The position numbers and the translations under genes were made by a program. The notes under the pieces are model-generated. The model saw only the letters and a list, made by a program, of their open reading frames with translations, was not told where the DNA came from and made no database searches. A DNA stretch of 17,829 bases, taken from an uncultured Eubacteriales bacterium (GTDB lineage Bacteria > Bacillota > Clostridia > Oscillospirales > Butyricicoccaceae). The stretch covers positions 1-17,829 of the forward strand of contig USML01000030.1 in the NCBI GenBank assembly GCA_900555855.1, in the 5' to 3' direction. The first letter of the stretch is position 1. Every line of letters starts with the position of its first letter. This document shows positions 13,898 to 17,829 of this stretch, in pieces.

Positions 13898-15655
13898 ATG
13901 GACTTTTTCTCCCTGATCTCTCTGATCGGCGGCTTGACCTTCTTCCTTTACGGCATGAGCGTCATGTCCTCCAGCCTGGAAAAGATGTCCGGCGGAAAGC
14001 TGGAGGAGATGCTGCGGCAGCTGACGGCAAAGCCCCTTCTGAGCATGGTCCTGGGTGCAGTGATCACCATCGCCGTGCAGTCCTCCTCCTCCACCACCGT
14101 CATGCTGGTGGGTCTGGTCAACTCCGGCATCATGCAGTTTTCCCAGACGGTGAATGTGATCTTCGGCGCCAACATCGGCACCACCTTCACCGCCTGGCTC
14201 ACCTCGCTTTCCGGCATCGACAGCGACGCCTTTTTCCTGCAGCTGCTGAAGCCCAAGAATTTCTCCCCCATTCTGGCCTTCATCGGCATTCTGATGATCA
14301 TGTTTTCCAAGCGGGACAAGCGCAAGAGCGTGGGGACGGCCTTCGTTGGTTTTGCCATCCTGATGTATGGCATGGAGCTGATGGCCGCGGCCATGAGCCC
14401 GCTGGCGGATATGCCGGAGCTGGAGGGCCTTCTGGTCCAGCTGAACAACCCCATTCTGGGCGTCCTGGTGGGTCTGCTGTTCACCGCCGTGATCCAGAGC
14501 TCCGCCGCCTCCATCGCCATCCTGCAGGCCCTTTCCATGACCGGCGCCATCACCTACGGCATGGCCATCCCCATCGTCATGGGCCTGAACATCGGCACCT
14601 GCGCCACCTCCCTGATCTCCTGCATCGGCACCAACATCCGGGCAAAGCGGGTGGCCGTGCTCCATGTGTCCATCAAGGCCGTCAGTACGGTGATCTGTCT
14701 TTCGCTGTTTGAGCTGCTGAACGCCATTTTCCACTTCCCCTTTGTGGAGCTTTCCGTCCACCCCTGGCAGATTGCCCTGGTCCACACCATCTTCAACATC
14801 GTCACCACCATTCTGCTGATGCCCTTCAGCCAGCAGCTGGTGCGGCTGACGGAGAAGGTCGTCCGGGAGCGGAACGCCGACAGCAGCCCCCTCCATGCAG
14901 ACGCGCCCCTGCTGGACGACCGTCTGCTCCGCGCCCCCTCCATCGCCACGGCAGAGGCCTTTAATGTTTCCACCCACATGGCGCTGCAGGCGCAGGATAT
15001 CCTGCTTCTGGGGCTTCCGCTGGCGAAAAATTACAACCTCCGGGACGATAAGCGGATCCTGGAAATGGAGGACCAGCTGGATCAGTATGAGGACAAGCTG
15101 GGGACCTATCTGGTGAAGCTCTCTGCCCAGGCCCTTTCCAGCAGCGACAGCCAGGTCTGCTCCAAGATCCTCCACGCCATCGGCGATTTTGAGCGTCTGG
15201 GCGACCACGCGGTAAATCTGGTCCGGGTGGCCCGGGAGATCGACGAAAAGCAGATCGCCTTCTCCCCCGCCGCCCAGGCGGAGCTGGACACCATCACCGC
15301 CGCGCTGGATGAGATCCTGGATGTGACCGTTCAGGCCTATCTGAACAACGACGCCGACATGGCCGGCCGGGTGGAGCCGCTGGAGCAGGTCATCGACCGG
15401 CTCACCTCCATCTGCAAGGACAACCATATCCGCCGTCTGCAGAAGGGCTCCTGCACCATTGCCGGCGGCTTTATCCTCTCCGACCTGCTGAACAATTACC
15501 AGCGCATTTCCGACCACTGCTCCAACATCGCCGTGGCCATCATCGAGGTGGAGCACAACAGCTTCGACACCCATCGCTACCTGAACGGCGTGAAATACGG
15601 CAACAGCGTTTTCAACGAGATCTACGACCAATACGCGCAGAAATATTCCCTCTAA
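13898..15655 (+). CDS. Na+/phosphate symporter with C-terminal PhoU-like domain (NptA/PNaS family)
   Basis: This is a 585-residue secondary transporter expected to bring in inorganic phosphate with sodium. The membrane part (about 1-315) contains two inverted PNaS repeats, recognised by QSSSST (61-66) with GANIGTTFTAW (90-100), and QSSAAS (200-205) with GLNIGTCATS (229-238). The C-terminal cytoplasmic part (about 345-585) is all-helical and PhoU-like, with the typical IGDFERLGDHAVNL stretch and a second NYQRISDHCSNIAVAI stretch. AAGGAGG lies 7 bases before the ATG. The gene follows the two-component pair by 104 bases and has its own promoter with Pho-box-like repeats. The fused PhoU domain may gate transport or signal phosphate status to the kinase; that link is inference. 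No pst genes are in view. Confidence 0.93.
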   Translation: MDFFSLISLIGGLTFFLYGMSVMSSSLEKMSGGKLEEMLRQLTAKPLLSMVLGAVITIAVQSSSSTTVMLVGLVNSGIMQFSQTVNVIFGANIGTTFTAWLTSLSGIDSDAFFLQLLKPKNFSPILAFIGILMIMFSKRDKRKSVGTAFVGFAILMYGMELMAAAMSPLADMPELEGLLVQLNNPILGVLVGLLFTAVIQSSAASIAILQALSMTGAITYGMAIPIVMGLNIGTCATSLISCIGTNIRAKRVAVLHVSIKAVSTVICLSLFELLNAIFHFPFVELSVHPWQIALVHTIFNIVTTILLMPFSQQLVRLTEKVVRERNADSSPLHADAPLLDDRLLRAPSIATAEAFNVSTHMALQAQDILLLGLPLAKNYNLRDDKRILEMEDQLDQYEDKLGTYLVKLSAQALSSSDSQVCSKILHAIGDFERLGDHAVNLVRVAREIDEKQIAFSPAAQAELDTITAALDEILDVTVQAYLNNDADMAGRVEPLEQVIDRLTSICKDNHIRRLQKGSCTIAGGFILSDLLNNYQRISDHCSNIAVAIIEVEHNSFDTHRYLNGVKYGNSVFNEIYDQYAQKYSL

Positions 15656-15671
15656 CGCAACGCAGCAAAAA

Positions 15672-15706
15672 ACCTCCGCGCCAGCCCGGCGCGGAGGTCT
15701 CTTTTT
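15672..15706. terminator. Strong bidirectional terminator
   Basis: An 11-bp perfect stem, ACCTCCGCGCC (15672-15682) with GGCGCGGAGGT (15688-15698), has loop AGCCC. TCTCTTTTT follows rightward and TTTTTTGC follows leftward. It serves the convergent symporter and YitT-family genes. Confidence 0.88.
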
Positions 15707-15718
15707 CTCTGAAATAGC

Positions 15719-16594
15719 TCAGTTGTCCGCCGGCTGGAAGCCCAGGCCGTAGGCGGTATCGTAAGGACAAAGCACCACGAAGGACGCCTTGTCGTGGCGG
15801 TTGGCGATGGCGCGGATGCGGCAGGCCTCCGCCCGGGTACAGGCGCACATGAGGACCTTTTTTCCCTGCCCGGAGAACATCCCGGTGGCCTCGATGGCCG
15901 TAACGCCCCGCTCCACCTCCTCCATGATCTCGTCGGCGATCTCCTTGCCCTTGCTGGTGATCACAAGGCAGAGCTGACCGGTAACAAAGCCGTTGGTGAT
16001 CTTATCCACCACAGTGGCGCTGGCCACCGTCATCACAAGACCCTGCAGCACCGGGTCGATGCGGCGGAAGACAAAGGCGCTCACCAAAATGGCGGAGCCG
16101 TCGATGATCATGGAGATGGTCCCCACATTCACATGGGGCATCTTTTTCCGCAGGGAAAGGATCAGGAAATCCGTTCCGCCGGTGGAGGAGCCCCGCCAAT
16201 AGATCAGCGCAAGGCCCGCGCCGGAAAGCGCTCCGGCAAAGAGCGCCGCCATCAGCTTGTCGCCGGTATAGGAGGGCAGATGGGGAAACACAAGGTCCAG
16301 CAGGACCGTGCTGATGACCATCGTCCGCAGAGAATGGAACAAAAACCGCTTGCCCAGCGTTTTCAGGCAATAGAGGATGATGGGGATATTCAGGATCAGG
16401 ATCCACATACCGATGGGGATGGTCTTGATAAAGTAATTCAGGATCATGGCGTAGCCGGTGATGCCGCCGGTGACGAAATCCGCCTTGGACGCGAAGGAAT
16501 AGACCCCCGCCGCATAGAGCGAGCCGCCGATGATATCATACAGGATATCCAGCAGCAGCTCTTTTTTATTGATCTGTTTCAGCTTTTCCATCAT
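15719..16594 (-). CDS. YitT family membrane protein (DUF161/DUF2179)
   Basis: This 291-residue integral membrane protein belongs to the YitT family of uncharacterised Firmicute proteins. Five or six hydrophobic segments lie between about 15 and 200 (for example 60-78, 90-104, 115-133, 160-176 and 183-197). GSSTGGTDFL (135-144) is typical of the family. The soluble C-terminal DUF2179 domain (about 205-285) includes CLVITSKGKEIADEI and FVVLCPYDTAYGLGF. The first of two consecutive ATGs is taken as the start because GGGGAGG lies 8 bases before it. It has its own consensus-like promoter and ends at the shared terminator, so it is monocistronic. The molecular role is unknown. Confidence 0.93.
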   Translation of the reverse strand: MMEKLKQINKKELLLDILYDIIGGSLYAAGVYSFASKADFVTGGITGYAMILNYFIKTIPIGMWILILNIPIILYCLKTLGKRFLFHSLRTMVISTVLLDLVFPHLPSYTGDKLMAALFAGALSGAGLALIYWRGSSTGGTDFLILSLRKKMPHVNVGTISMIIDGSAILVSAFVFRRIDPVLQGLVMTVASATVVDKITNGFVTGQLCLVITSKGKEIADEIMEEVERGVTAIEATGMFSGQGKKVLMCACTRAEACRIRAIANRHDKASFVVLCPYDTAYGLGFQPADN

Positions 16595-16653
16595 AGCCGA
16601 TACCTCCCCTTTCCGCTTTTCAGCGCGCTTCTGATCTGTAATTCCAACAATTT

Positions 16654-16682
16654 ATTATAGCATATTCCGCCGCGCCTGACAA
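16654..16682 (-). promoter_or_regulatory. Strong sigma-A promoter for the YitT-family gene
   Basis: On the minus strand TTGTCA (16682-16677) and a perfect TATAAT (16659-16654) are 17 bases apart, 60 bases before the start codon. Confidence 0.78.
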
Positions 16683-16710
16683 CCCCCGCCGCCGGCGCAG
16701 AACGCAAAAA

Positions 16711-16736
16711 CCGGCGGCAGGAGCTCCTGCCGCCGG
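16711..16736 (-). terminator. Perfect 26-base palindrome acting as a terminator
   Basis: A 13-bp arm at 16711-16723 is exactly complementary to 16724-16736, with no unpaired loop in the primary sequence. Leftward it is followed by TTTTTGCG, giving a terminator for the secreted-protein gene that ends at 16798. Rightward it is followed by GGGTTTTGTTTTT, so it can stop either direction. Confidence 0.8.
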
Positions 16737-16754
16737 GGGTTTTGTTTTTGCTTG

Positions 16755-16780
16755 CCCCTCCGCCGGAGGGCGGAGAGGGG
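16755..16780. repeat. GC-rich hairpin between the secreted-protein stop codon and its terminator
   Basis: CCCCTCCGCC (16755-16764) pairs with GGCGGAGAGGGG (16769-16780), with a two-base bulge and loop GGAG. It lies 18 bases after the stop codon and just before the main terminator, so it may protect the mRNA 3' end or form part of a double terminator. Confidence 0.5.
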
Positions 16781-16797
16781 CTGAAAATAAAGAGTAA

Positions 16798-17829
16798 TTA
16801 CGGGTTAACAGTAACGGTATTCCCAGCATTAGCAGTTCCATAGTCCGGAGCGCTCTGCCACAGACCATCATTTGCCTCAGGGAAAGCACCTTCTGTTGTG
16901 CAACTATGAATCGTCACATTCCAAGCGCACTGACTCTTGATATTTACCGCTGCTTTGTTTGCTGTCGTAGCCTTATTAACAAACTTGCAATTGTTCAGCG
17001 TAACATCAACAACAGTATCGGGGTTAGCCTGTCTGTAAACATTGATGAATTTTCCGTTTTCAGATGTGAAAACACAATCATTGAAGGTGAAGCTGGAACC
17101 TCCATAGGTCCAAAGGCTGTTTGTCCACTGATTGTATTCGTCAGCAAACACGAATTCGCAGTTTTCAAACATCACATCGCCAACGCCCCAGTTTGCTCCC
17201 ATGCCCTTGATTGTGCAGTTCTCAAAACGAATAGCACCAGCACGGACGAAACCCTGATAGTCGGTATTTGCCCCAAACTCAATCGTCATGTTTTTGAAAA
17301 CGACTGCTTTGGCTCCATCAAAGCTGTAATCTGCAGTTCCTTCGCCAGTGGCGCCCGGTTTTTTCACCTCATAAGTGGTTTTGTCGGCGCCTGCACCGTT
17401 AAGGGTAACTTCCATGCCTTTAACTGCATCGCGCACAGTACCTTCTTTGTCCGTCAGCTTAAAAGTTCCAGCAGCAAGATCAGCAACAATTTCTTGTTTT
17501 GCTTCGCCGGTGACACCGGTTTCGGCAGAAGCAGAAATCAGCGCATTAGCCAGCGGGTTGATACCAGCAGCAACATCCTCCGCAGTCGGAGCAGAAACAG
17601 CAGTGTATGCCACATCGGGATACTGTGCATTCTCATCGTACTTATTATCAAAGCTGTCGTTCTCCACGGTATCCTGCGTGGCGTAGACGGTGATGGTGAT
17701 GCCTTCCAGCGTCAGGCTCTGATAATCATTGCCGGCGCTCTCCTGCATATGGGCCTTGATGTAATAGGTCTCCTTGCTGACGGTGTTTCCATCCTTCAGC
17801 TGTCCCTCAAAGGCGGCAAGCTTGGTCGC
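16798..17829 (-). CDS. Secreted protein, C-terminal part: TasA/camelysin-like domain joined to a beta-helix (cut by window edge)
   Basis: The frame is open to the right edge, so the N-terminus with any signal peptide is missing; 343 residues are visible. The ATG at 17748 is internal, because coding similarity continues through it (TYYIKAHMQESAGNDYQ). Residues about 1-70, including ITVYATQDTVENDSF, match what I recall of the end of TasA/camelysin-type, SipW-processed matrix proteins. A linker of about 100 residues rich in Ala, Gly and Thr follows. Residues about 176-315 form a probable right-handed beta-helix, with strands repeating as FKNM, FENC, FENC, FNDC, LNNC and IHSC. The end (NTVTVNP) has no LPxTG sorting signal or membrane anchor. 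The beta-helix half has lower GC than its surroundings: 42% at 16981-17040 and 47% at 17461-17520, against 57% at 17701-17760. Likely an extracellular matrix or adhesion protein; the binding target is unknown. Confidence 0.75.
   Translation of the reverse strand, partial: ATKLAAFEGQLKDGNTVSKETYYIKAHMQESAGNDYQSLTLEGITITVYATQDTVENDSFDNKYDENAQYPDVAYTAVSAPTAEDVAAGINPLANALISASAETGVTGEAKQEIVADLAAGTFKLTDKEGTVRDAVKGMEVTLNGAGADKTTYEVKKPGATGEGTADYSFDGAKAVVFKNMTIEFGANTDYQGFVRAGAIRFENCTIKGMGANWGVGDVMFENCEFVFADEYNQWTNSLWTYGGSSFTFNDCVFTSENGKFINVYRQANPDTVVDVTLNNCKFVNKATTANKAAVNIKSQCAWNVTIHSCTTEGAFPEANDGLWQSAPDYGTANAGNTVTVNP

Noticed and set aside
13847..15631. 594-codon leftward open frame opposite the phosphate symporter
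   Set aside because: It is the longest shadow frame, but its translation is low-complexity Gly/His/Asp/Gln with no motif or ribosome site; the opposite frame is a clear transporter.
16798..17300. Diversity-generating retroelement variable region at the end of the secreted protein
   Set aside because: No template repeat, reverse transcriptase or accessory gene is visible, and there is no adenine-biased near-duplicate in the window. The GC change is better explained by domain exchange.
17746..17748. ATG as the start of the secreted protein
   Set aside because: The frame stays open and keeps family-like sequence for 27 more codons up to the window edge, and no ribosome binding site stands before this ATG.

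Overview
The window looks like chromosome from a high-GC, anaerobic, low-complexity-genome Firmicute, most likely a gut clostridium of the Oscillospiraceae type. This rests on strong AAGGAGG-type ribosome binding sites, Gram-positive sigma-A promoters, a butyrate kinase/phosphotransbutyrylase pair, a SEC-C-tagged methionine aminopeptidase, a YitT-family protein and a TasA/camelysin-like secreted protein. The species assignment is inference. No rRNA, tRNA, CRISPR array, transposase or phage gene was seen, and no gene-free stretch exceeds 300 bases.

Layout. Bases 1-126 hold no gene, but carry the upstream half of what looks like a strong leftward promoter for a gene outside the window. Leftward genes at 127-1683 are a D-Ala-D-Ala carboxypeptidase-like protein and GreA, in one operon. 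Divergent from them, 1896-3574 encodes a SEC-C/methionine aminopeptidase and a creatininase-family amidohydrolase. A clear promoter at 3593-3621 starts a four-gene cell-envelope operon (3663-7708): alpha/beta hydrolase, membrane-anchored MurF-like ligase, a small membrane protein and a D-Ala-D-Ala ligase-family enzyme. It ends at a strong bidirectional terminator. Leftward again come a lipoprotein with an HExxH zinc-protease motif (7769-9325) and the buk-ptb operon (9571-11560), which converts butyryl-CoA to butyrate with ATP formation.

From 11758 rightward lies a phosphate module: an OmpR/PhoB-type response regulator, its overlapping histidine kinase, and a Na+/phosphate symporter with a C-terminal PhoU-like domain. 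In front of the symporter, GGATTTAAC-like repeats in 11-bp register end exactly 10 bp before a TATACT -10 box. This is the layout of a PhoB/PhoP-activated promoter, so the module appears self-contained: sensor, regulator, operator and transporter.

The right end has a leftward YitT-family membrane protein (15719-16594) and, cut by the window edge, a leftward secreted protein (16798-17829). The latter joins the end of a TasA/camelysin-like domain to a beta-helix with a regular Asn/Cys ladder. Its DNA is clearly poorer in GC over the beta-helix part than over the TasA-like part or the rest of the window, which suggests an exchanged or acquired passenger domain.

The most interesting points are the predicted Pho operator, the TasA/beta-helix chimera, and the peptidoglycan-precursor operon whose ligases and nearby carboxypeptidase deviate from canonical active-site motifs.
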